40,225 nt of DNA from Thermoplasmata archaeon. Its GTDB lineage: Archaea; Thermoplasmatota; E2; UBA202; JdFR-43. Each line of letters opens with the position of its first letter. Within the stretch, counting starts at the first letter, position 1. This document shows positions 8,691-16,281 of this stretch, piece by piece. The notes below the pieces were generated by a model, which was not told where the DNA came from, ran no database searches, and was given only the letters and a program-made list of their open reading frames with translations. The stretch is taken from assembly GCA_021162815.1 (NCBI GenBank), contig JAGGXW010000022.1, forward strand, positions 1-40,225, written 5' to 3'. Both the position numbers and the translations under genes were made by a program.

Positions 8691-9125
8691 AAGAATGCCA
8701 TACTTAATTGCAGCGCCTGCTATCAAATATGATATCGCTTTTTTATAGCTCCACTTATTAACAGAGATAAAGGCACCACTATATGGAAGAACCGGGATAA
8801 AATTGTTCAGGAATAGTATTTTTTCATTGCTCGAAATAAGAATCTTTGTGTATTTTTTCATTGCGCCGCTTATAAATTCGGGCATACCGGCTTTTCTTAT
8901 GAAAAGATAGAGAAATGTATTGCCGCAAAAGCTTGCTGAAAGAGCAATCAAATATAGCTCAATGCCCCATGATGGTGAAGGATGAGCAAGAAAGAAAATG
9001 AGCAGGAAAAGTTCGGGCAGAACTGGAAATAGCATACTATCAATAAAAAATAGTAGAAACAGAGATATCATCAATCCAATGGTTCCGAAGCTGTGAAGCA
9101 TATCAACTATTTCATTTCCGAACAT
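8556..9125 (-). CDS. DedA/VTT-like membrane protein
   Basis: A 189-aa integral membrane protein with about five hydrophobic segments. The pattern of a long N-terminal segment with FPVLPELFL, a central small-residue segment ALSASFCGNTFLYLFIRKAG, an amphipathic linker and FIPVLPYSGAFISVNKWSYKKAI fits the VTT/SNARE-associated (DedA, YqaA) superfamily. Members are lipid scramblases or transport-related membrane proteins. The signature is weak, so the specific role is unknown. A TATA-like ATATAAAT (complement of about 9139-9146) lies some 20 bases before the start codon. It is divergent from the GT4 gene at 9169 with only 43 bases between the starts. Confidence 0.72.
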   Translation of the reverse strand: MFGNEIVDMLHSFGTIGLMISLFLLFFIDSMLFPVLPELFLLIFFLAHPSPSWGIELYLIALSASFCGNTFLYLFIRKAGMPEFISGAMKKYTKILISSNEKILFLNNFIPVLPYSGAFISVNKWSYKKAISYLIAGAAIKYGILLSLADTFYIYFSTGMAQKATIALVIATIGLSLIVSYFRKRKIEG

Positions 9126-9168
9126 TTTATCATAATTTATTTATATCATTCCTTCTTTGTTTTCACTA
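9126..9168. promoter_or_regulatory. Divergent promoter, DedA-like / GT4 glycosyltransferase
   Basis: The 43 bases between the two start codons hold one AT-rich core, ATTTATTTATATCATT at about 9134-9149, readable as a TATA box on both strands and roughly 20-27 bases from each start. One bidirectional core promoter serving both genes is the simplest reading. Confidence 0.45.
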
Positions 9169-10245
9169 ATGAGGATATGCTATATAAATCCATTTTTTTA
9201 TCCTTTCCGGGGGGGCATAGAGAATAGGATCTATCATGTAGCCAAAAAACTGGCTCAAAAACATGATGTTTTTATTCTGACTTCTCTTCTCCCGGGAACT
9301 TCTGAATATGAAGAAATGGATGGAATAAAAATTGTTAGGGTGAAATCCTTCTTTCTTGATATTTACAATCCTCCATTTGTATGGAATGGAGATATTAGAA
9401 AAGAAATAGAAAAAATAAAACCTGATGTAATTGACTTTCATTACAGATGGACACCCAACACAACCATTCAAATAGCAAATTTGAAAAAATATCCAAAAGT
9501 TTTCACATACCATAATGATTTTGGCGAGGGAACGGGAATAATTAAATATTTAAGTTACATAAATGATACAATATTCAATTTATTTCTGAAAAAATTTGAT
9601 AAGATTATATGCATAAGCGAGTATATAAAAAGAAGATTGAAAGAACATGGAATAGAAGAAAATAAGTTGATAACCATATACAATGGAATTGAACAGGACG
9701 ATGTAGGGTATTATGAAAAGGAAAATTACTTCTTATTTGTTGGAAGGCTGGTCAAAACCAAGGGTGTGGACAGACTCATCAGAGCAATGGCAATGGCAAA
9801 TATAGATGCAGAGATTGTAATAGCAGGAAAGGGACCCATGATGGAAAAATGGAAGAGTCTGGCCAAAAAGTACGGTGTTAAGGCAATATTTCCAGGATGG
9901 ATAAGTGAAGAAGAAAAGATAAAACTAATGAAAAAGAGCAGGGCATTTGTTCTGCCATCTGTATATGAATCATTTGGTATTGTACTGCTGGAAGCAATGA
10001 AATATGGCACACCCATTATTGCAATGAATACAGGAGGAATTCCTGAAGTGATCGGTAATGCTGGAATGATTGTAAACAATGAAAAGGAAATGGCAGAGGC
10101 TCTTTCAAAAATATACAATGATGATGATTTAGCAAAAAAACTTGGGGAAAAGGCAATAACGCAAGTTAAAAAATTCAGTTGGGATAAAATAGCAAAGGAA
10201 ACTTTTAATGTATATGAAGAAATAGTGGAAAAAAATGAGGGATGA
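9169..10245 (+). CDS. GT4-family glycosyltransferase
   Basis: A 358-aa retaining glycosyltransferase of the GT-B fold that transfers a sugar from a nucleotide sugar. The N-terminal acceptor domain starts RICYINPFFYPFRGGIENRI, with the glycine-rich loop after the first strand. The C-terminal half has FVGRLVKTKGVDRLI and the donor-binding EX7E motif in PSVYESFGIVLLEAMKYG. ATG 9169 is chosen over the in-frame ATG 9157 because it removes a four-residue extension and gives leaderless spacing from the TATA box at about 9138-9146. It overlaps the next gene by 11 bases, so both are probably made together and act on the same glycan or lipid. The acceptor is unknown. Confidence 0.9.
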   Translation: MRICYINPFFYPFRGGIENRIYHVAKKLAQKHDVFILTSLLPGTSEYEEMDGIKIVRVKSFFLDIYNPPFVWNGDIRKEIEKIKPDVIDFHYRWTPNTTIQIANLKKYPKVFTYHNDFGEGTGIIKYLSYINDTIFNLFLKKFDKIICISEYIKRRLKEHGIEENKLITIYNGIEQDDVGYYEKENYFLFVGRLVKTKGVDRLIRAMAMANIDAEIVIAGKGPMMEKWKSLAKKYGVKAIFPGWISEEEKIKLMKKSRAFVLPSVYESFGIVLLEAMKYGTPIIAMNTGGIPEVIGNAGMIVNNEKEMAEALSKIYNDDDLAKKLGEKAITQVKKFSWDKIAKETFNVYEEIVEKNEG

Positions 10246-11371
10246 AACAAAAAAAATACTGATAATTATAGCAATAGCAGTGGCAATAAATGCAGTCGCA
10301 TTTATTGCAGATTTACTTTATTTCAAAAAATTTGTTGGTGTAACTCCATATAAATGCGATTGCCCTATTTTTATTGGAAGAGCAGAAACAATACTTCACA
10401 GAGGAATGCTTTACAGAGATATACCCACATACACCCCTCCCCTGATAAACTACATAATGGCAATTCCCATTGCCATAAATTCATCATGCTATTCTCTGGA
10501 GATTTTTTTCTCCTTCTTCAATGTAATTTCTTCAATTCTTCTTTTCATTTCCTTAAAAAGTTATGGAAAATTAGCTTTTTATTCTGCCATTCTATATTCA
10601 CTTCACCCGCTAACATTCATCTCCTCAATAGGGGTGCAGGATGAACCCATAACTGCATTTTTTATTCTTCTATCTGTATATTTTCTCATGAAGGATAAGA
10701 GGGATGCTGCTGCCATTGTTATTTCCTTAGGCGTATGGATAAAAATATTTCCCGCCCTTATATTTCCTATTCTTCTGATAAGAGATAAAAGCAATAGGGA
10801 AAGAGTAAAGCATGTTGGAATACTGGGAGGAATCTCAGCTGCAATAACATTTCCTTTCTTGATATTGGCAGGAGATGACTTTACAAAATTCCTGACCTTT
10901 TACATATTCGGATATGGAAAGGTGATAGGGATAAGTCCCTGGCACAGCATATATTCAATGTTTAATACCCCATTACTGAGTTATATCAGTCTGATAATCC
11001 TCATCATAGGAATGCTGATTGTATATGCATGGATAAAAAATAAAGAATACACTCCATGGAAGTCTGCCCTTTTAATATTTCTCGTATTTTTTATGTTTTA
11101 TCGAAAAATACATGGAAACTACTTTCTGTATATTTTCATTCTTCTAACCCCGTTTGTGTTCATGGACAAAAAAATAGCCTGGAAATATGGTGCAATAACT
11201 TTTCTTGTGCTTCTATCCCAGTGGACAAGCTTTCAGCACGAATGGAATCTATATGCGTTTTTCCCCCTTTCAATACTCACTGTAGTACTGCTGGCTGCGA
11301 TCTTCATAGACGTTACAAATATTGATTTCACAAAACTTAAAAATAAAAAAACCTATAATGGCAGGGGCTAG
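10235..11371 (+). CDS. GT87-like polytopic glycosyltransferase
   Basis: A 378-aa membrane protein with about nine hydrophobic segments. After the first helix there is a loop with the acidic pair DCP, then a PTYTPPLINY segment. The block LGVWIKIFPALIFPILLI, with a lysine in a helix followed by Pro pairs, resembles the DUF2029/GT87 family of polyprenol-phosphate-sugar mannosyltransferases (GT-C fold). The assignment is by pattern and partly tentative. The start overlaps the GT4 gene by 11 bases. The stop codon TAG (11369-11371) lies within the acceptor stem of the following tRNA-Val gene. Confidence 0.78.
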   Translation: MRDETKKILIIIAIAVAINAVAFIADLLYFKKFVGVTPYKCDCPIFIGRAETILHRGMLYRDIPTYTPPLINYIMAIPIAINSSCYSLEIFFSFFNVISSILLFISLKSYGKLAFYSAILYSLHPLTFISSIGVQDEPITAFFILLSVYFLMKDKRDAAAIVISLGVWIKIFPALIFPILLIRDKSNRERVKHVGILGGISAAITFPFLILAGDDFTKFLTFYIFGYGKVIGISPWHSIYSMFNTPLLSYISLIILIIGMLIVYAWIKNKEYTPWKSALLIFLVFFMFYRKIHGNYFLYIFILLTPFVFMDKKIAWKYGAITFLVLLSQWTSFQHEWNLYAFFPLSILTVVLLAAIFIDVTNIDFTKLKNKKTYNGRG

Positions 11372-11437
11372 TGGTCTAGGGGTTATGACGCTGCCCTTAC
11401 GAGGCAGAGGTCGCCGGTTCGAATCCGGCCTAGCCCA
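11365..11437 (+). tRNA. tRNA-Val (anticodon TAC)
   Basis: A complete 73-nt cloverleaf. The acceptor stem GGGCTAG pairs with CTAGCCC, the anticodon stem CTGCC/GGCAG frames the loop CTTACGA, and the T arm CCGG-TTCGAAT-CCGG is intact, with discriminator A at 11437. No intron is present and CCA is not encoded. Its first seven bases double as the last coding base and stop codon of the GT87-like gene. An A/T-rich box around 11333-11350 inside that gene may be its promoter. Confidence 0.95.
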
Positions 11438-11983
11438 TTATTCAACTTCACTCCACATAATGGAGTTAATATATCTGGCTTTTTCGTTGCATTTGTTTGG
11501 CATAATATTGAAATGTGTGTCCATTGAAACAGGTTCCATCTTTCTTACTTTCCATTCATATATTACAAGTTGGACATGATTTCTTTCCCTTCCTCCAACC
11601 CAGAATTTAAACATGAATTTACTCTCCGGCACGAATGTTTTTCCATTCCACTCACTATATCTTGCCTTGATGGCGGCTGCCATCAAAATTGCCTGTTGGT
11701 AACACCAAAGCCTTGCCATACCCTTCTTCTCTATTGCGTCAATTATCTTTCCCAACTTTCTATAAAATAATGCATCGCCTGAATATTTTGCAGATATGGA
11801 AAATTCTTTCGTCCTATAAAAGAAATCCTCATAAGTCTTGCATCTCTCATATAGCTTTATGAGCCTTTCATAATTTCTCTTTAATTCCACATCCTCATTC
11901 GCAAATTTTGCAACATTCCAGATCCCATGAATAAATTTTTCGTGCCATTTCATCATCTTTACATCAGATTCTGACCCTTTCAT
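11438..11983 (-). CDS. Conserved-looking hypothetical protein
   Basis: A soluble 181-aa protein from ATG 11983; the frame begins one codon earlier at a GTG. The first half is helical and charged. The second half has a RLWCYQQAILMAAAIKARYSEW segment, then strands with FKFWVGGRERNHVQLVIYEW and a final acidic stretch. No family or catalytic motif was recognised. The stop codon ends one base after tRNA-Val, on the opposite strand. A TATA-like ATTATATTT (complement of about 12014-12022) lies 35 bases upstream, leaving a short leader. Confidence 0.7.
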   Translation of the reverse strand: MKGSESDVKMMKWHEKFIHGIWNVAKFANEDVELKRNYERLIKLYERCKTYEDFFYRTKEFSISAKYSGDALFYRKLGKIIDAIEKKGMARLWCYQQAILMAAAIKARYSEWNGKTFVPESKFMFKFWVGGRERNHVQLVIYEWKVRKMEPVSMDTHFNIMPNKCNEKARYINSIMWSEVE

Positions 11984-12033
11984 CACTCATTCAGCATTAA
12001 TGGATTTGTTCTGCAAATATAATTCTTGTGTTG

Positions 12034-13773
12034 TTATTCATAATAAATTTCATAAAAGTCTCTTATCTCCTCTCTCGAAGGAATATGGCAATTTCTCCAC
12101 ACATTAACAACCTCTTTTATCTCCCTCTCTCTTCTCTGACCTGCAAACAAATCATTCAGATAGCTGGTTCTTTCCTCAATATCCCTTTTTATGAACTTTA
12201 TTATCTTCTCCTCGCTGTAATAATTCAGTAGATTGAATCTCTCTCTGAATCTTTCCATTCCATGTTCTTTCTCCAGTTCTCTCGGATCTGGAATCAAATA
12301 TCCGAATGCCGGGTGCTTTATCCAATTTTTTATCAATCTATTTTCAATAAGATATATAAGTTTCTTTGAATCCCTCACCCTGATTTTCTCCCCATTTCCA
12401 GTTAGATTTCCATCGATATCATGCTCACCAACATATCCTGTATTTGCAACAAAAAACACCAGTTTTCCATCATCACTCAAGCCCAAATCAGAGTAAACTT
12501 TCATCTTTATATATGCCTGCTCCGCCTGCTCCCTTGCCATGAAATCTGTGGCTGCATAAACACGAACCCTCTCTCCCGCCTTTCTTCCTGCAACTGCAGA
12601 TGTTATAACACTCTCACATCCACTATCAAGCGCCACAGCCATTTCTGGGTTTACAATCCTGATTATTGGTTCAAGTATGTCGAATCTCCTGAAACTTAAA
12701 CCCTCTGCCCTCAGATATTTTTCCTTTTTCCTCCAGTCTGGATTTAAATCACTGAACTGAAATATGAATCTGCCATTTGTTGTCTTACTTTCCTCATAAC
12801 TTGTGCACTTTAGTCTTCCTGCCTTTCCATCAGCTTCTGGAACAATGACGCGATAGCCTTTTATTTCCTTATATACATATCTCACATTCTCACAATCAAT
12901 ATTCATGGCAAGAACTATTCTTCCTTCCCTTGATTTCATCAATCCTTCCCATTCAGGGCTTTCTTCTGTAAGTCCTTCTGATTTGGCAAAACTCGCTGCT
13001 TCAAGTCCAATTATCTTAACATCCTTGACCTTTCTATCTTCATACAATGGCATGCCAACGAGAGCATCATCCTGTTCAATATCTCTGCCGACTGTGAGGG
13101 TTGTTTTCCCTGTACCACTCAATCCCTTCAATATTCTATTTCCTGTGCATCCTGCATGATATGATATCATTCCATAATGTTCAGCCCTATTCCATACCAT
13201 GGTCAGATTGGGTTTTTTAAATGCCCCTCCAAAGTAGTCTATACCAAGATTTATTACCCTTCTCACATCATTTTCCATTTCCGTAAAATCAAAAAGGCTG
13301 AGAGGTTCATTTTCATCATAATCCTTCCATATTTCCTTTATCTCCTGAATGTACTCCTCGGGCAATTTCTCAGGGATTATATAATTCCAGCAGGATATTT
13401 TAACATCTTTGCGATAAGGGAACATCATTAATTTCCCCATCCATGACATGTGGGCAGAGTGAGGATTTTCAATGCTTGTTATTATCTCAAGTCCAACTTC
13501 ATAACCATCTTCCCCATGAATTCCATGCTGAACTATCTTATCCATTCTGGATACATACTTTAATACCACCTCATATATGCCTTTACCCATTTCCACATCG
13601 AAATATCTCTGCCCCTTTCCAAGTTTATATTCAGGAGGAACCATATAGAATACTCTGTCAGGTCTTCTTCCCTTCTGAATTGTACCAAATAAATATTGCC
13701 CGTCCTCTGTTATTACATAATACGGCCTAAGAAATTCACGGTAAAAATCATGATCCGGGTCCTTAATTTGCAT
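12034..13773 (-). CDS. Divergent ATP-type PEP carboxykinase-like protein
   Basis: 579 aa with the PEPCK fold signature: YFGGAFKKPNLTM (about 180-192), resembling the GGEMKKGIF segment of ATP-PEPCK, YHAGCTGN (205-212) in place of MHCSAN, and the P-loop GLSGTGKTTLT (217-227). After the P-loop it departs from the classical enzyme. The IGDDEHGW metal site is replaced by a segment with DALVGMPLYED, and the FGVLPPVSRLT segment near the substrate arginine is not recognisable. Real PEPCK makes PEP from oxaloacetate with ATP. Here the nucleotide site looks intact but the metal and substrate site differs, so activity should not be assumed. It is monocistronic, with tRNA-Pro upstream. Confidence 0.78.
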   Translation of the reverse strand: MQIKDPDHDFYREFLRPYYVITEDGQYLFGTIQKGRRPDRVFYMVPPEYKLGKGQRYFDVEMGKGIYEVVLKYVSRMDKIVQHGIHGEDGYEVGLEIITSIENPHSAHMSWMGKLMMFPYRKDVKISCWNYIIPEKLPEEYIQEIKEIWKDYDENEPLSLFDFTEMENDVRRVINLGIDYFGGAFKKPNLTMVWNRAEHYGMISYHAGCTGNRILKGLSGTGKTTLTVGRDIEQDDALVGMPLYEDRKVKDVKIIGLEAASFAKSEGLTEESPEWEGLMKSREGRIVLAMNIDCENVRYVYKEIKGYRVIVPEADGKAGRLKCTSYEESKTTNGRFIFQFSDLNPDWRKKEKYLRAEGLSFRRFDILEPIIRIVNPEMAVALDSGCESVITSAVAGRKAGERVRVYAATDFMAREQAEQAYIKMKVYSDLGLSDDGKLVFFVANTGYVGEHDIDGNLTGNGEKIRVRDSKKLIYLIENRLIKNWIKHPAFGYLIPDPRELEKEHGMERFRERFNLLNYYSEEKIIKFIKRDIEERTSYLNDLFAGQRREREIKEVVNVWRNCHIPSREEIRDFYEIYYE

Positions 13774-13818
13774 GGGGAATAATAAAAATCAAATATACAT
13801 GACTTTCGATGAATATAA

Positions 13819-13895
<77 letters not shown>

Positions 13896-13917
13896 TAAAC
13901 CTTAATGCAAAAATTTT

Positions 13918-15120
13918 TTAGATATTTTGTGCTTCTGGCGAGATATTTCTTGCTTTGAACAAACTTATTATTCTTACCTCGATCTCTTTGGAAGATGATA
14001 ATCCAGCAATATCGTATGCAGTTATCTTGAGTGTTCTTAAACCAATCTCTCCGCCCCATGTCCATTCATATGGGGGCTGTGTTATATTTGCTCTCTCCTC
14101 CCCATTCACAAATATTTTCATGTTTCCTGTCCCAGAGACATTATCACTTATACTTGCTGAGATTGTTATTCTTCCAATTATGAGTGTTTTCCTCGCTGGA
14201 AGTATATCTCTGCCAAATATGTATACTCTCTTATCCTTAGGAACATTCACGGTAAGCCACGGTGCACTTTTATCTATTTTAACTGTCACATTCTTGATAC
14301 CCTCATTATTTCCTGCATCATCAACACTGTAAAACTCAACAATATGTGTGCCCTCTCCTGATACGACGAATGAATGACTGTATTCACTCCAGTTTCCTTT
14401 ATCCACACGATAATATGTTTTTTCCACACCACTCGTGGGATCACTTGCATTTAATGTTACTGTAACATTGCTCACATACCATCCATTCTTTCCAGCTGTT
14501 CCATTCAATGTAACATTGGTTACAGGTGAAGAGGTATCAACAACTACTGCACATGTATCGGTATCCCACCCTCCAGAATCATCCGTAACATTCAGAGTTA
14601 CTGTATACTCACCATCCGCAGAATAGGTATGTGTAACAACCTCTCCACTGGCTGTCGTACCATCTCCAAAATTCCAGTGCCATGCCGTTATATTTCCATC
14701 AGGATCATAGCTTCCAGAACCATTAAATTCAACTGTCCTTGTATTAACCACTCTATCCTCTCCCGCATCCGCCACAGGGGGTTGATTCGCTATTGTTATG
14801 TTCTTCTGCACCTCATCTGCATACTCTGTTCCCCCAATATTCCATATAACAACAAGTCTTACTGTATATGTACCGGGATGAGCATATTCATGAGATGGGT
14901 TCTTTTCTATTGAACCATATCCGTCTCCAAAATACCATGTTCTGGTTGTTATATTACTCTGATTGGTGGAGTCATCATAAAAATGTACAATATCCTTTGT
15001 GGATGGACTGGATGGAACCCAGTGAAAATCTGCCTGAGGAGTGCCATCGGCGTGTACATTCACGACTCCAAAACCTGTAATAAAACCAACTGCCATAACA
15101 ACAGCGATTATTTTTCTCAT
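13918..15120 (-). CDS. Secreted PKD-domain protein
   Basis: About 400 aa, exported. The signal peptide covers roughly MRKIIAVVMAVGFITGFGVV and ends near VHA. Two PKD domains follow, each with the WxFGDG core (RTWYFGDGYGS and AWHWNFGDGTTA) and the NPSHEYAHPGTYTV-type end. Then come two further Ig-like beta domains, one with the YRVDKGNWSEY and EFYSVDDAGN motifs, the other with SISDNVSGTGNMKIFVNGE. No C-terminal membrane anchor, sorting signal or enzyme domain is seen. Such repeats usually act as surface or adhesion modules. The frame opens at a GTG at 15132, but ATG 15120 or 15123 fits the TATA-like TTATATAAC (complement of 15141-15149). Confidence 0.85.
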   Translation of the reverse strand: MRKIIAVVMAVGFITGFGVVNVHADGTPQADFHWVPSSPSTKDIVHFYDDSTNQSNITTRTWYFGDGYGSIEKNPSHEYAHPGTYTVRLVVIWNIGGTEYADEVQKNITIANQPPVADAGEDRVVNTRTVEFNGSGSYDPDGNITAWHWNFGDGTTASGEVVTHTYSADGEYTVTLNVTDDSGGWDTDTCAVVVDTSSPVTNVTLNGTAGKNGWYVSNVTVTLNASDPTSGVEKTYYRVDKGNWSEYSHSFVVSGEGTHIVEFYSVDDAGNNEGIKNVTVKIDKSAPWLTVNVPKDKRVYIFGRDILPARKTLIIGRITISASISDNVSGTGNMKIFVNGEERANITQPPYEWTWGGEIGLRTLKITAYDIAGLSSSKEIEVRIISLFKARNISPEAQNI

Positions 15121-15197
15121 CATTTTTACCACTTAATAATGTTATATAACAAGAGTTTTTAATAATATCGTTCAATGAAAAGCGCAATAATATTTTA

Positions 15198-15950
15198 TCA
15201 TTTTTCTATTAAACCAATAGCATCATTCATCATCTCTCTCTTCAATACAAGCTTATCTGAAATAAACTTTGTAAATGATACATTATCATAATGCACCTCC
15301 ATTAAAACAAGATTTTCCGGGGGTGCTGCACCAGTTTGCAATTTTATACCATTCAATGCATTTTTTATCTTTTCCATATCTATTTCAACTGCTGCCGCCT
15401 TCAGCATTGCCCATACAATTCTTCTCACCTGCTGCCATAGAAAAGATCTTGCAATAAAATCTATTTTTATGGTATCTCCTTCAATTATATCTATGGCATC
15501 AATTTTTCTTATTGTATATCTGCCATCATTCCTGCAGAATGATGAATAATCATGCTCTCCTTCAAACAATTCTGCAGCTTTCCTCAACATACCAATATCA
15601 ATTCCATCTGTCATTTCTTTTGTCAAGTAATATCTGTATCTCTTCCATGATGCATGCCTGGGATTAAATGAATTTCCAACTTCAGCATATCCGGTAACCC
15701 AGATATTTTCGATTTCATTTATAATTTTGGCCGGATTGGAAGGAGTATTCAATGAAATCACATTTCCGAATGCGCTCACACCTTTGTCCGTTCTGGATGC
15801 ATACTGGAAAGATGCCTCTTTTCTGCCATCAATCAGCTTTGTTTCTTTCAATTTTTTTATAATCTCACCCTCAACAGTCTTTATATCAGGCTGGATTGAA
15901 AATCCATTGAAGTATCTTCCATCATATCCTATCCTTATCGCGTATCTCAC
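15198..15950 (-). CDS. truA: tRNA pseudouridine synthase TruA
   Basis: Makes pseudouridine at positions 38-40 of the tRNA anticodon stem. About 250 aa. The catalytic aspartate is in SRTDKGVSAFGNV (near residue 55), and IGYDGRYFNGF at the start, the FNPRHASWKRYRYYL segment and RSFLWQQVRRIVWAML match the family. The frame opens at TTG 15956. GTG 15950 (VRYAIRIGYDG) is preferred because it lies about 25 bases from the TATA-like box TATATAAAC (complement of about 15970-15978). It starts back to back with the Trm112-like gene and sits between two tRNA-Pro genes. Confidence 0.93.
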   Translation of the reverse strand: MRYAIRIGYDGRYFNGFSIQPDIKTVEGEIIKKLKETKLIDGRKEASFQYASRTDKGVSAFGNVISLNTPSNPAKIINEIENIWVTGYAEVGNSFNPRHASWKRYRYYLTKEMTDGIDIGMLRKAAELFEGEHDYSSFCRNDGRYTIRKIDAIDIIEGDTIKIDFIARSFLWQQVRRIVWAMLKAAAVEIDMEKIKNALNGIKLQTGAAPPENLVLMEVHYDNVSFTKFISDKLVLKREMMNDAIGLIEK

Positions 15951-15983
15951 AAACAATTATCTATATATTGTTTATATACTCTC
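15951..15983. promoter_or_regulatory. Divergent promoter, truA / Trm112-like
   Basis: Only 33 bases separate the two start codons. Two TATA-like blocks, CTATATATT at 15961-15969 and TTTATATAC at 15971-15979, can serve the plus-strand ATG 15984 (about 20 bases away) and the minus-strand GTG 15950 (about 25 bases away) respectively. The boxes thus lie crosswise, each nearer the other gene. Confidence 0.45.
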
Positions 15984-16148
15984 ATGAAAAGAGAGCATAT
16001 CGATATGATTATCTGTCCATACTGCCATGGAGAACTTAAACTTGAAATTAAAAAAGAGGAGGATGGAAATATAATCGAAGGTGTTTTCAAATGCAAAAAT
16101 TGCGGGAAAACTTATGAAATAGAAGATGGAATACCAAAGATGATTTGA
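15984..16148 (+). CDS. Trm112-like small zinc protein
   Basis: A 54-aa protein. It has two CxxC pairs, CPYC at residues 11-14 and CKNC at 37-40, and ends EIEDGIPKMI, the typical end of the Trm112/UPF0434 fold (YPIxDGIPxM). In archaea and eukaryotes Trm112 is the zinc-binding activator of several methyltransferases that act on tRNA, rRNA and release factors. Its place between truA and a tRNA-Pro gene suits a translation role. A TATA-like CTATATATT lies about 20 bases before the start. The TGA stop (16146-16148) directly abuts tRNA-Pro(GGG) on the other strand. Confidence 0.78.
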   Translation: MKREHIDMIICPYCHGELKLEIKKEEDGNIIEGVFKCKNCGKTYEIEDGIPKMI

Positions 16149-16221
16149 TGGGGCCGCCGAGATTTGAACTCGGGTTACCAGCACCCCAAGCTGGAAGGAT
16201 ACCAAGCTACCCCACGGCCCC
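16149..16221 (-). tRNA. tRNA-Pro (anticodon GGG)
   Basis: A 73-nt cloverleaf. The acceptor stem GGGGCCG pairs with CGGCCCC, the anticodon stem CCAGC/GCTGG is perfect around the loop TTGGGGT, the T arm is GAG-TTCAAAT-CTC and the discriminator is A. The acceptor and T arms are identical to those of tRNA-Pro(CGG) at 13821. The D arm differs only by a 2-nt length change. Confidence 0.96.
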
Positions 16222-16281
16222 TTGAGGAATTAAGGCAATTGACTACAAAAAATTTTTTATTGAATATCCAGCTATAATCAC

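Noticed and set aside
13918-15120. A cluster of long plus-strand frames in the PKD gene
   Set aside because: These are shadows of the repetitive, Thr/Val-rich PKD coding sequence, not real genes.
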